NCBI GenBank assembly: GCA_900556975.1
Contig: USQZ01000053.1
Coordinates: 1-10,347 of the forward strand
Reading direction: 5' to 3'
Source: an uncultured Clostridium sp.
GTDB lineage: Bacteria; Bacillota; Clostridia; TANB77; CAG-508
Length of the DNA: 10,347 nt
The notes beneath the pieces are model-generated. The model was not told the DNA's origin. It saw nothing but the letters and a program-made list of their open reading frames with translations, and did not search any database. The position numbers were made by a program, and so were the translations under genes. The number at the start of each line of letters is the position of its first letter. The stretch's first letter is position 1. Positions 1 to 6,212 of this stretch are shown here, one piece after another.

Positions 1-63
1 CCGAAGAATGCGACAGCAAGGTGTGAGAAAATTAATATGTATTTTTCTTTTTGCTTCTGAAAT

Positions 64-184
64 AAAAAATATATTCAAATTTAGTGACGCGCAGTTTGGA
101 ATTTTTTACTCAGGCCTACTAAACGCAGTTTAGTAGGCGGTAAAATCTTCCCAGCAAGGAACTAAAATTTGAATATAATTTTTT
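64..184. repeat. Long imperfect hairpin, possible dispersed palindromic element
   Basis: The outer arms 64-85 and 161-184 pair almost completely, with two single-base bulges. A second stem pairs TTTTAC (104-109) with GTAAAA (140-145) and GGAA (98-101) with TTCC (148-151). At the apex GCCTACTAAAC (114-124) pairs perfectly with GTTTAGTAGGC (128-138) around a GCA loop. CGCAGTTT occurs twice (90-97 and 124-131). There is no coding gene across it. The length and self-complementarity fit a miniature palindromic repeat or a structured RNA end. The outer arm ends in a T run (179-184), so on the plus strand it could also stop transcription from upstream. Which of these it is cannot be told from one copy. 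Confidence 0.6.
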
Positions 185-207
185 ATATCTAATAAATTAA
201 GTGAAAA

Positions 208-354
208 TTACTTATTAATATTTGTCCCTTTCCCCAGCAACTCAAACTCTTTACACTTAATACGATACTCCATCTGCTGAGTCATAAACCTATAATACCA
301 ATACCCCTGCTCATATTGAGAAGCAGGATTAAAAGTATCCTGAAAATCATCCAT
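208..354 (-). CDS. Small unrecognised 48-aa protein
   Basis: The ATG at 354 (minus strand) lies 8 nt after a perfect GGAGG (367-363), which is why I choose it over a longer reading that begins at 510 inside pepF on the other strand. The residues upstream of this ATG are low-complexity hydrophobic, as expected of an antisense shadow. The protein begins MDDFQDTFNPASQYEQGY, is rich in Tyr, Gln and Glu, and ends in a Lys/Asn tail. It has no signal peptide or membrane segment and one Cys. It is probably a soluble, mostly helical peptide. I do not recognise a family. It is divergent from pepF, with 94 nt between the starts. Confidence 0.6.
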   Translation of the reverse strand: MDDFQDTFNPASQYEQGYWYYRFMTQQMEYRIKCKEFELLGKGTNINK

Positions 355-411
355 CACACATACCTCCGAATAATAATTTTTATAAAATATATTCAACACA
401 AATAAAAAATA

Positions 412-420
412 TGATAGAAT
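412..420 (+). promoter_or_regulatory. Extended -10 promoter for pepF
   Basis: TGaTAGAAT is an extended -10 element (TGnTATAAT type). The -35 position 17 nt upstream (TTCAAC, 392-397) is poor, as is usual for extended -10 promoters. The predicted start near 427 gives a leader of about 22 nt that carries AAGGAGG at 434-440, 8 nt before the pepF ATG. Confidence 0.5.
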
Positions 421-448
421 AACCAATGTTAAAAAGGAGGTTAATATT

Positions 449-2224
449 ATGAAAAGAGAAAAAATTGAAGAAAAGTATAAGTGGGACTTAACACTAGCAT
501 ACAAAACCACTGAAGATTTTATGAAAGATTTTAATTATGTAAAAGAAGAACTTCCAAACGTAGAAAAATATAAAGAAAAATTTTTAGAAACAAGCGATAC
601 ATTCATCGAATTTATGGAACTAATAGAAAAAATAGATAGAAGAATAGACAAAATGTACTCATATGCTTCAGAATCAGTAGATGTTGAGCCAAACAATCCA
701 GAAGTACAAGACTTAAACTCAAAAATTAAAGGACTAGAAGAAGCATACAGAAATGAAACGGTATTCATAGACTTAGAAATATTAAAAAATGAAGATAAAG
801 CAAGAAAAATATTAGAAAACGAAAGATGTAAAAAATACACAAATATGATAAACAAAATACTAAGAATGAAACCACACATTTTAAGCGATGAAACAGAAGA
901 AGTGTTAGCACAAGCAAGCGGAGTTTTAGGAACATCATATGGAACATATAAACAAATAAAACCAGAATTCGAACCTGTAATAATAGATGGAAAAGAATAT
1001 TTCTTAAATGAAGGAACAGTAAGAAACTTCTACAGAAATCCAGATGAAAGTGTTAGAAAACAAGCATATGAAAAACTAAATATAGAATACAAAAAATTAG
1101 CAAACCTATATGCATCAACACTAGAAGGAACAATGAAAAAAGATGTATTCTATAGTAAAGTAAGAAAATTCAAAAGTCCATTAGAAGCTAGCACATTTGG
1201 AGACGAAGTTACAGAAGAACTATTTTATAAAGTATTAGATGCAGCTAATAACAAATACCATAAATATTATATAGAATATTTAGATGTATTTAAAAAGATA
1301 ATGAACAAAGACATTCTACAAGTTTATGATTTAAGATATCCAATAGTAAAAGAACCAGATAAAAAATATTCAGTAGAAGACGCATTTGAACTAATTTTTG
1401 AAGCAACTAAAAATTTAGGAGAAGAATATAGAAAAATTATTGAAAAAGCAAAATTAGAAAGATGGATTGATTACATGCCACATGAAGGAAAAAGATCAGG
1501 AGCATACTCAAGCAATGGCTGTTATGACAGTAGACCATTTATTTTAATGAGTTTTACAAATGACGTAGAATCAGTATTTACATTAATCCACGAATTAGGA
1601 CATTCAGCACATTCATATTTATCAAACCATTATCAAGACTATATAAACAGTAACTATAGAATATTTGTAGCAGAAGTTGCATCAACAGTAAATGAAAACT
1701 TATTAATGAACCTATTAATAAAAACAGCTAAAACACCTGAAGAAAAGAAATATTTACTATACAAAAAATTAGATGAATTTATAGGCTGTTGCTATACACA
1801 ACCATTCTTTGCAAACTTTGAAAATATATTACATCAAAAAGTTGCAAACAATGAAGGACTATCAAGCCAAACAATAACAGACATATATCAGAAAGTAACA
1901 GAAGATGAATATGAAGGAAGAGTTCAAATTCACGAATTAACGAAATACAGATGCTTTGCAATACCACATTTTTATTACAATTACTATGTATATAAATATA
2001 CAATTGGAATGTGCGTTGCATCAGTAATTGCAGGAAGAGTTTCAAACGGAGATAAAACACAAATAGAAAATTATTTGAAATTCTTAAAATCAGGATCAAC
2101 TAAGAGCCCGGTCGAAGCATTAACAATGGCAGGAGTTAATCCATTAGATGAAAATCTTTATAAAGAAGCATTTGAAAACTTCAAAAAAGATTTAGATGAA
2201 TTTAAAAAAGTAATGGAAATATAA
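449..2224 (+). CDS. pepF: Oligoendopeptidase F, M3 family zinc metallopeptidase
   Basis: This is a 591-aa cytoplasmic zinc endopeptidase that cuts short peptides, with roles in peptide turnover or nutrition. The length is normal for the family (about 600 aa). The zinc motif HELGH is at residues 381-385, inside the longer family signature FTLIHELGHSAHS. The third ligand is likely Glu409 in VAEVASTVNE, 24 residues after the second His. The N-terminal half is helical and charged, as in the PepF N-terminal lobe, and the C-terminal part (GRVSNGD, LKSGSTKSP, AGVNPLDE) is also typical. No signal peptide is seen. The start is fixed by AAGGAGG 8 nt upstream. It appears to be a single-gene unit, but I find no intrinsic terminator after it, so read-through into the 2342 gene is possible. 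It carries no link to the sporulation cluster. Confidence 0.95.
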   Translation: MKREKIEEKYKWDLTLAYKTTEDFMKDFNYVKEELPNVEKYKEKFLETSDTFIEFMELIEKIDRRIDKMYSYASESVDVEPNNPEVQDLNSKIKGLEEAYRNETVFIDLEILKNEDKARKILENERCKKYTNMINKILRMKPHILSDETEEVLAQASGVLGTSYGTYKQIKPEFEPVIIDGKEYFLNEGTVRNFYRNPDESVRKQAYEKLNIEYKKLANLYASTLEGTMKKDVFYSKVRKFKSPLEASTFGDEVTEELFYKVLDAANNKYHKYYIEYLDVFKKIMNKDILQVYDLRYPIVKEPDKKYSVEDAFELIFEATKNLGEEYRKIIEKAKLERWIDYMPHEGKRSGAYSSNGCYDSRPFILMSFTNDVESVFTLIHELGHSAHSYLSNHYQDYINSNYRIFVAEVASTVNENLLMNLLIKTAKTPEEKKYLLYKKLDEFIGCCYTQPFFANFENILHQKVANNEGLSSQTITDIYQKVTEDEYEGRVQIHELTKYRCFAIPHFYYNYYVYKYTIGMCVASVIAGRVSNGDKTQIENYLKFLKSGSTKSPVEALTMAGVNPLDENLYKEAFENFKKDLDEFKKVMEI

Positions 2225-2237
2225 GTAAACATAAAAC

Positions 2238-2266
2238 TTGAAAACACTCGATAAATGTAGTATAAT
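2238..2266 (+). promoter_or_regulatory. Strong sigma-A promoter
   Basis: TTGAAA (2238-2243), a 17-nt spacer, then a perfect TATAAT (2261-2266). The predicted transcript starts near 2273, leaving a leader of about 70 nt before the gene at 2342. Confidence 0.85.
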
Positions 2267-2284
2267 ACTTAATGCATTAAAGAT

Positions 2285-2333
2285 AGGAGGCACTAAAAAA
2301 CAACAGTTTACACTAAAACTATTGATTAGGAGG
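2285..2333 (+). promoter_or_regulatory. Structured leader with two Shine-Dalgarno-like sites
   Basis: AGGAGG occurs twice: at 2285-2290, with no start codon at a usable distance after it, and at 2328-2333, which is 8 nt before the ATG at 2342. Between them CAACAGTTT (2301-2309) pairs with AAACTATTG (2316-2324) with one C-A mismatch and a 6-nt loop. The hairpin ends 3 nt before the working ribosome site. The first site may be a decoy or the relic of another start. Any regulatory role is inference. Confidence 0.35.
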
Positions 2334-2341
2334 AATGCCAA

Positions 2342-2782
2342 ATGAAAGAATTCAGAAAGGGGTTCAAACGGCTTGTAGACAAACTGTACACCCAAAAAAC
2401 AGCATACCGTATGAAAGGAAAAACTCCTGAAGAAGCACAAAAAGAATGGAAGAGAATCTTGGGGGAATACAAAAACGAATGCTTAAGCTGGAAAAACAAA
2501 TGCTATGACATGTTCGTAACAGACTGGATTTATCCACTTAAGAAAGACATTAAAGTTTCTGATCACCCCGTAGAGATTTGCTTCCTGATAAAAGTCATGA
2601 ACACAATCGATCCGAAGCGGTTGATTAAAGATGAAGTAATATTTCATGACATGCACCAGATGGCTAAAGTACTGAGAGAAGTGGGAAACGAAAACGCAGT
2701 GGAACTTGCCGAGTACTTAGAAATGTATATTAGTGTAGAAGAAATGACAGAGGAGGACTTTATACAGATATTTAGCTTATGA
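2342..2782 (+). CDS. Unrecognised 146-aa cytoplasmic protein
   Basis: The ATG is 8 nt behind AGGAGG. The protein is soluble and looks mainly helical: a basic N-terminus (FRKGFKRLVDKLY), then charged helices, Cys at three places, a HDMHQM segment near residues 102-107 and an acidic C-terminus ending in FIQIFSL. There is no signal peptide, membrane span or catalytic motif that I can name. HDMHQM might suggest a metal site, but nothing else supports it. Codon choice differs from the flanking genes: CGG, CGT, CCC, CTG and GCC codons appear, which are nearly absent in pepF. It has its own strong promoter and ends at a strong terminator, so it is an independent unit. The composition could reflect recent acquisition. 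I cannot assign a function. Confidence 0.75.
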   Translation: MKEFRKGFKRLVDKLYTQKTAYRMKGKTPEEAQKEWKRILGEYKNECLSWKNKCYDMFVTDWIYPLKKDIKVSDHPVEICFLIKVMNTIDPKRLIKDEVIFHDMHQMAKVLREVGNENAVELAEYLEMYISVEEMTEEDFIQIFSL

Positions 2783-2805
2783 ATTTTTTCAGAGTAAGTG
2801 CCAAA

Positions 2806-2853
2806 AAGAAAAAAGAAACAGATAATCGAAAAACAATCTGTTTCTTTTTTCTT
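2806..2853. terminator. Bidirectional intrinsic terminator
   Basis: A perfect 18-bp stem (2806-2823 with 2836-2853) has a 12-nt loop. The core is AAACAGAT/ATCTGTTT, with A and T runs on the two sides so that both transcripts end in a U-rich tract. It sits between the convergent genes 2342-2782 (plus) and 2868-3932 (minus) and serves both. Confidence 0.9.
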
Positions 2854-2867
2854 ATATAATAAAAATC

Positions 2868-3932
2868 TTAATTAGCATGTCTTCTTATAAAAAATCCAGC
2901 AACCATAATAATTACAACTAAAACAATAATACCAATTGAAACATTTAATATAGGTGATATACGCTTTTTAGAAATACTTACGGCATCATCAGTAGACGGA
3001 GAATTTGAAACACTTTGTGAATTTTGTACAACACTATCAGCATTTATTGTGAACTTAGCATATTTCATATTACGACTAACCAATATTGAATCGATAGTAG
3101 CAGTTGGTAAAGAATCAATATCAACATTTACACTAACACCTTCGAATTCAGCATTACCAACAGAAAGTCCAGAATAATTTTGCCTAAAATATGAAACTAC
3201 CTTTGAAGCTGTATCCTCATCGTTACTTAATGAAAATAAATAAGAAACAGCATTAAGAACAGATTCATAAGCATTATCATAAAATTCTGTAGGTTGACCA
3301 ATATATAAAACAATATTTCCATACTGGTCAATTGACTTTAATAAAATTAAGTTATCATTTTTTACAATACAATCTTCTTGTGAATCAAAAGACACTTTAT
3401 TAAAATTAGATTGTGTAAGTGTTAAAGTTCCAAGCGTAGGTGAAAGCTTAGTAATAGCACTAACTTGGAACTCAGTCAAAGTCGTAGCACCACCATCATT
3501 TGAAATATAATTTTTAGCTACACCATTACTTTTAACAGTAGAATAACAAAAAGTATCATTCAACATAGGAAAAATAAAACTTCCTTCTTCATTTCCTTCA
3601 AGAGTAGAAATTGCATCTACAAAAAGAGCACTAAGAATATCTTTTTCAGTATCATTTGTAATTGGATAAGTAGTAGAAAAAGTACCAGAAGACTTATTAT
3701 AACTGTAGGTGATAGATTCGGAATTGTTATAAGTTAAAACCAAAGAATCATCAACTTTAGTAGCTTTAACTGAAACTCCAATACTAGATAAAGCTGAAGT
3801 ATAATAACACTTATTAAATCTATCAGCAATTTTTGAAAAATCTAAATTAACTTCATCAGTATCAGCATTAGAAATCGGAACTAATACTGCTAAAAAAATA
3901 ACAATTAAAAACAATATTTTTTTTAATTTCAT
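2868..3932 (-). CDS. Unrecognised secreted protein with C-terminal membrane anchor
   Basis: The 354-aa product begins with a clear signal peptide (MKLKKILFLIVIFLAVLVP, likely cleaved after SNA at residue 23). It has a long Ser/Thr/Asn-rich extracellular part and a hydrophobic span at about 330-349 (IGIIVLVVIIMVAGFF), followed by RRHAN. This is a type I topology: outside domain, one anchor, very short cytoplasmic tail. There is no LPXTG sorting motif and no recognisable enzyme motif. A Ser-rich linker (SVSNSPSTDDAVSISKK) precedes the anchor. The ATG is 10 nt after GGAGG (3947-3943). It stands alone on the minus strand. It could be a surface or spore-membrane protein, but I do not recognise a family. 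Confidence 0.85.
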   Translation of the reverse strand: MKLKKILFLIVIFLAVLVPISNADTDEVNLDFSKIADRFNKCYYTSALSSIGVSVKATKVDDSLVLTYNNSESITYSYNKSSGTFSTTYPITNDTEKDILSALFVDAISTLEGNEEGSFIFPMLNDTFCYSTVKSNGVAKNYISNDGGATTLTEFQVSAITKLSPTLGTLTLTQSNFNKVSFDSQEDCIVKNDNLILLKSIDQYGNIVLYIGQPTEFYDNAYESVLNAVSYLFSLSNDEDTASKVVSYFRQNYSGLSVGNAEFEGVSVNVDIDSLPTATIDSILVSRNMKYAKFTINADSVVQNSQSVSNSPSTDDAVSISKKRISPILNVSIGIIVLVVIIMVAGFFIRRHAN

Positions 3933-4022
3933 ATATAAATTACCTCCAAAACAGAATTTTTTGCGAAAAAATCATGTTATTGCTCATATGCGAAAGCTTA
4001 AAAAACTTCCTATAATATAAAA

Positions 4023-4051
4023 ATAATACAAATAAAAATAAAAAAATTCAA
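4023..4051 (-). promoter_or_regulatory. Candidate sigma-A promoter for the 354-aa protein gene
   Basis: Reading the minus strand, TTGAAT (4051-4046) is followed by a 17-nt spacer and TATTAT (4028-4023). Four of six -35 bases and five of six -10 bases match consensus. The surroundings are extremely A+T-rich, so chance matches are likely. Confidence 0.35.
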
Positions 4052-4082
4052 GGAAAAACAAGACTAATTCAAAAAAATATTA

Positions 4083-4088
4083 TATAAT
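4083..4088 (+). promoter_or_regulatory. Candidate -10 box for the pentapeptide/hydrolase operon
   Basis: This is a perfect TATAAT with no good -35 at 16-18 nt upstream (AAGACT near 4060). A transcript starting near 4095 would carry the AGGTGA ribosome site. Confidence 0.35.
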
Positions 4089-4104
4089 ATCTACCATAAA
4101 GGAT

Positions 4105-4110
4105 AGGTGA
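4105..4110 (+). promoter_or_regulatory. Ribosome binding site that decides the start at 4116
   Basis: AGGTGA lies 5 nt before the ATG at 4116. The same AGGTGAT element precedes yabG and veg in this window. A GTG at 4107 is in frame but lies inside this site, so the ATG is the better start. Confidence 0.65.
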
Positions 4111-4115
4111 TAAAG

Positions 4116-4754
4116 ATGAATATATACAAACCAATAATAGGAACACTTGAAGAAATAGCTAATATACACTCATCAATTGATCTATATAAACAAGAAGGAA
4201 TAACAATAGAAAATAAATTAATATCAAAATTAGAAGAAATAGATTTTAATGCAGAAGATGTAGAATTCGAAAAATGTATATTTAAAGATTGCAAAATAAC
4301 AGGAGCATTTGAAAAAGCAGTTTTTCATGATGTAATATTTGAAAATTGCGACTTCTCAAATTGCTTGTTTAGAGAAGGAAGCTTTATACGTGTAGAAATT
4401 AGAAACAGCAAATTTGTAGGATGTGATTTCTCAGATTCGAGAGTATATCACCTAATGAGTAGAGAAACTATTTTCAGATATGCTAACTTTTCATCAGCAA
4501 GCTTAGAAGAAGTACTATTTGAAAAATGTGATTTGTCAAATAGTAGTTTTACAGAATGTAAATTGAAAAACACATATTTTGAATTGTCAAAATTAATACA
4601 AACACAATTTTTTAAAACCCAACTAAAAGGGATAGACATATCAACATGTGAAATAAGCGGAATAATAACAACATTTGAAGATATAAAAGGATTGACTGTA
4701 AATAATTTTCAAGCAATTGAGTTATCAAAATTATTAGGAATAATTATAAAATAA
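4116..4754 (+). CDS. Pentapeptide-repeat protein (Qnr/McbG-like)
   Basis: The 212-aa protein is built of A(D/N)LXX-type five-residue repeats from about residue 45 to 165. Examples are FEKCIFKDC, FENCDFSNCLF, FVGCDFSDS, FRYANFSSAS, FEKCDLSNSSF and LKNTYF, with F or L at every central position. Such repeats fold as a right-handed quadrilateral beta-helix. The C-terminus (GLTVNNFQAIELSKLLGIIIK) matches the dimer-forming tail of the Qnr/McbG branch, which mimics DNA and binds gyrase or topoisomerase IV. Family knowledge therefore suggests possible gyrase binding, but many chromosomal members have no known target. The non-repeat N-terminus (about 40 aa) is helical. The next gene starts 22 nt after its stop, so the two are probably co-transcribed. 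Confidence 0.88.
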   Translation: MNIYKPIIGTLEEIANIHSSIDLYKQEGITIENKLISKLEEIDFNAEDVEFEKCIFKDCKITGAFEKAVFHDVIFENCDFSNCLFREGSFIRVEIRNSKFVGCDFSDSRVYHLMSRETIFRYANFSSASLEEVLFEKCDLSNSSFTECKLKNTYFELSKLIQTQFFKTQLKGIDISTCEISGIITTFEDIKGLTVNNFQAIELSKLLGIIIK

Positions 4755-4776
4755 TTATAAATTAGGAGAAATAAAT

Positions 4777-5805
4777 TTGAGTAGAAGAGAACAAAGAAAA
4801 CTTGAGAGATTAAAGAAGAAAAAAAAGAGAAAAACAAGATTGAAACTGGCCATATTAATAATTGCTATAGGAATTTTTTTCAGTAAAAGCGACATAATAA
4901 AATCTCAAAATATATTTATAATTCAAAACAAAACAGTGCCAGCAAAAGAGAATGAAATTGAAATAAGTAACCAGAAAACAAAAGAAATAATATCAACAAC
5001 TGTAACAGACAATACAGAGATAGTAATGCCTACAGTAGAAGAACCTAATACAGAAAAAAACAAAAACAACACAGATGAAGTTGAAAAAATAGTACAAAAA
5101 TATATAAAAGATAAAAACTTAAATGAAGAAAATTTTGCATTTTTCTATTATGAACCAGAAACTCAAAAAACGTATATATATAATGGTGAAAGCTATTTCA
5201 CAGCAGCAAGCACAATAAAAGTACCACTTGCAATGATATATTACGATAAAATCAATAATGGCGATCTAAATTCAGATTCAACATTTCAATATATGGAAGA
5301 AAATTACGAAGCAGGTTCAGGAACAACAGCAGCATTGTATAAGGCCGGAGATAATGTACCATTACCATACTTGTTAGAGCAAATGATAGTAAACTCAGAC
5401 AATACAGCAACCAATATATTAAAAACAGGATTGGGTGGAGAAAAAGCATATAGAATACTAATAAAGCAATACACAAAACAAGATTTGCCATCAGAGTTTA
5501 ATGATGAAAACATAACTTCAGCAAATTATTCATTAGACATTCTTAAAAGACTATATGAAAATCAAGAAAAATACCAAACTTTAATTGAACTAATGAAAAA
5601 ATCTTCTGGAGGAGGATATTTAAAAAAGAATATAACTACTTGTGAAATTGCGCACAAATATGGAAGCTATGAAGGTAACATCCACGATTATGGAATTTGC
5701 TATGCAAAACAAAGATACTTAATAGGAATATTTACAAAAAAAGTACCAGATGCTGAAAACTTAATAGCCAACATAAATAAAGAGATTTTAGAAACTCAAA
5801 AATAA
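4777..5805 (+). CDS. Membrane-anchored serine hydrolase, class A beta-lactamase fold
   Basis: The 342-aa protein starts with TTG, 7 nt after AGGAGA (4764-4769). A very basic cytoplasmic head (residues 1-23) is followed by one span (about 22-35) and a disordered Glu/Thr/Asn linker to about residue 100, so the enzyme domain lies outside the membrane. The three active-site motifs are present: S145-T-I-K148 (SxxK), S207-D-N209 (SDN) and K294-Y-G296 (in place of KTG). The SDN-to-KYG gap is about 20 residues shorter than in class A beta-lactamases, and the omega-loop ExxLN with the deacylating Glu is not seen; the line D236-LPSEFNDENITSA runs straight into the next helix. It is therefore more likely a penicillin-binding or cell-wall hydrolase-like protein than a working beta-lactamase. 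Probably in an operon with the pentapeptide gene. Confidence 0.85.
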   Translation: MSRREQRKLERLKKKKKRKTRLKLAILIIAIGIFFSKSDIIKSQNIFIIQNKTVPAKENEIEISNQKTKEIISTTVTDNTEIVMPTVEEPNTEKNKNNTDEVEKIVQKYIKDKNLNEENFAFFYYEPETQKTYIYNGESYFTAASTIKVPLAMIYYDKINNGDLNSDSTFQYMEENYEAGSGTTAALYKAGDNVPLPYLLEQMIVNSDNTATNILKTGLGGEKAYRILIKQYTKQDLPSEFNDENITSANYSLDILKRLYENQEKYQTLIELMKKSSGGGYLKKNITTCEIAHKYGSYEGNIHDYGICYAKQRYLIGIFTKKVPDAENLIANINKEILETQK

Positions 5806-5833
5806 ATTAAATATAGCTGTTCTAATACAACCC

Positions 5834-5843
5834 CATACAGAAT
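5834..5843 (+). promoter_or_regulatory. Candidate sigma-E -10 element for spoIIID
   Basis: CATACAGAAT resembles the sigma-E -10 consensus CATACAnT, and spoIIID is a sigma-E gene in Bacillus subtilis. No convincing sigma-E -35 is found 13-15 nt upstream, so this rests on the -10 and on family knowledge. It coincides with the left arm of the inverted repeat. Confidence 0.35.
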
Positions 5844-5847
5844 ACTA

Positions 5848-5857
5848 TTAAACAAAG
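5848..5857 (+). promoter_or_regulatory. Possible SpoIIID binding box
   Basis: TTAAACAAAG agrees with nine of the ten positions of the Bacillus SpoIIID consensus WWRRACARNY; only the last base differs. It lies in the loop of the inverted repeat, just downstream of the presumed -10. This is the right place for autoregulation, but the A+T-rich context makes chance matches likely. Confidence 0.3.
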
Positions 5858-5880
5858 TATTCGTATGGAGGTTTTTCTTT

Positions 5881-6138
5881 ATGAAAGGAATATCAATTGA
5901 AGAGCGTGCAGTAGAATTAGCACGATATATAATAGATTCTAAAGATACAGTAAGGGGAACAGCAAAAAAATATGGAATAAGCAAAAGCACAGTACATAAA
6001 GACTTAAGTCAAAGACTAGAAAAAATAAATCATGCACTCTTTTTAGAAGTAAGAGAAGTACTAGATGAAAACAAAGCAGAACGACACATTAGAGGAGGCT
6101 TAGCAACAAAAAAGAAATATGAAAAAATGAAAATGTAA
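5881..6138 (+). CDS. spoIIID: Stage III sporulation transcriptional regulator SpoIIID
   Basis: The 85-aa protein matches SpoIIID along its length. The helix-turn-helix is at about residues 23-43 (TVRGTAKKYGISKSTVHKDL), followed by the RLEKIN segment and the basic tail HIRGGLATKKKYEK. The tail makes extra minor-groove or backbone contacts in the Bacillus protein. SpoIIID acts in the mother cell after engulfment begins. It represses part of the sigma-E regulon and activates others, including the route to sigma-K. The start follows GGAGG by 9 nt. No mreB/mbl gene follows, unlike in Bacillus; the next gene has its own vegetative-type promoter. The leader holds an inverted repeat and a possible self-binding site. 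Confidence 0.96.
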   Translation: MKGISIEERAVELARYIIDSKDTVRGTAKKYGISKSTVHKDLSQRLEKINHALFLEVREVLDENKAERHIRGGLATKKKYEKMKM

Positions 6139-6149
6139 CATATATTTTA

Positions 6150-6179
6150 TTGACTTTTTATATACAATTTAGCTAAAAT
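6150..6179 (+). promoter_or_regulatory. Sigma-A promoter for the small lipoprotein gene
   Basis: TTGACT (6150-6155), an 18-nt spacer and TAAAAT (6174-6179). The start is predicted near 6186, shortly before AAAGGAG at 6197-6203. Confidence 0.65.
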
Positions 6180-6212
6180 AATTATATAGAAAGCACAAAG
6201 GAGAAATGAAGT

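Larger units (their letters stand above)
5834..5867 (+). promoter_or_regulatory. Inverted repeat in the spoIIID leader
   Basis: CATACaGAATACT (5834-5846, one bulged A) pairs with AGTATTCGTATG (5856-5867) around a 9-nt loop. The last paired base is the first G of the GGAGG ribosome site (5867-5871). The stem is followed by GAGGTTTTTCTTT, so it might also work as a weak terminator for the serine hydrolase gene. It may alternatively be a protein-binding site on DNA. Confidence 0.5.

Noticed and set aside
2..133. Open frame from the window edge ending in the apical hairpin
   Set aside because: It begins outside the window, ends inside a strong palindrome, has no visible start and its translation shows no domain. 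Other frames (ending at 24 and at 60) are equally plausible tails of an upstream gene, so no gene is claimed.
355..510. Upstream in-frame extension of the 48-aa minus-strand gene into pepF
   Set aside because: The added residues are low-complexity hydrophobic, the start has no ribosome site and it overlaps the pepF start region antisense. The ATG at 354 behind GGAGG is far better.
3955..3971. T6-GCG-A6 inverted repeat as a terminator
   Set aside because: It lies in the leader of the divergent minus-strand gene, has only A-T arms and a G+C-rich loop, and no gene ends nearby.
4107..4115. GTG start for the pentapeptide-repeat gene
   Set aside because: The GTG is part of the AGGTGA ribosome site that serves the ATG at 4116.
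5252..5513. Antisense open frames inside the serine hydrolase gene
   Set aside because: They have hydrophobic, biased composition, no ribosome sites and no domains. They are shadows of the A+T-rich sense codons.
4777..5805. Functional class A beta-lactamase
   Set aside because: The SxxK, SDN and KYG motifs fit the fold, but the omega-loop Glu and its ExxLN segment are missing and the spacing is short, so lactamase activity is not supported.
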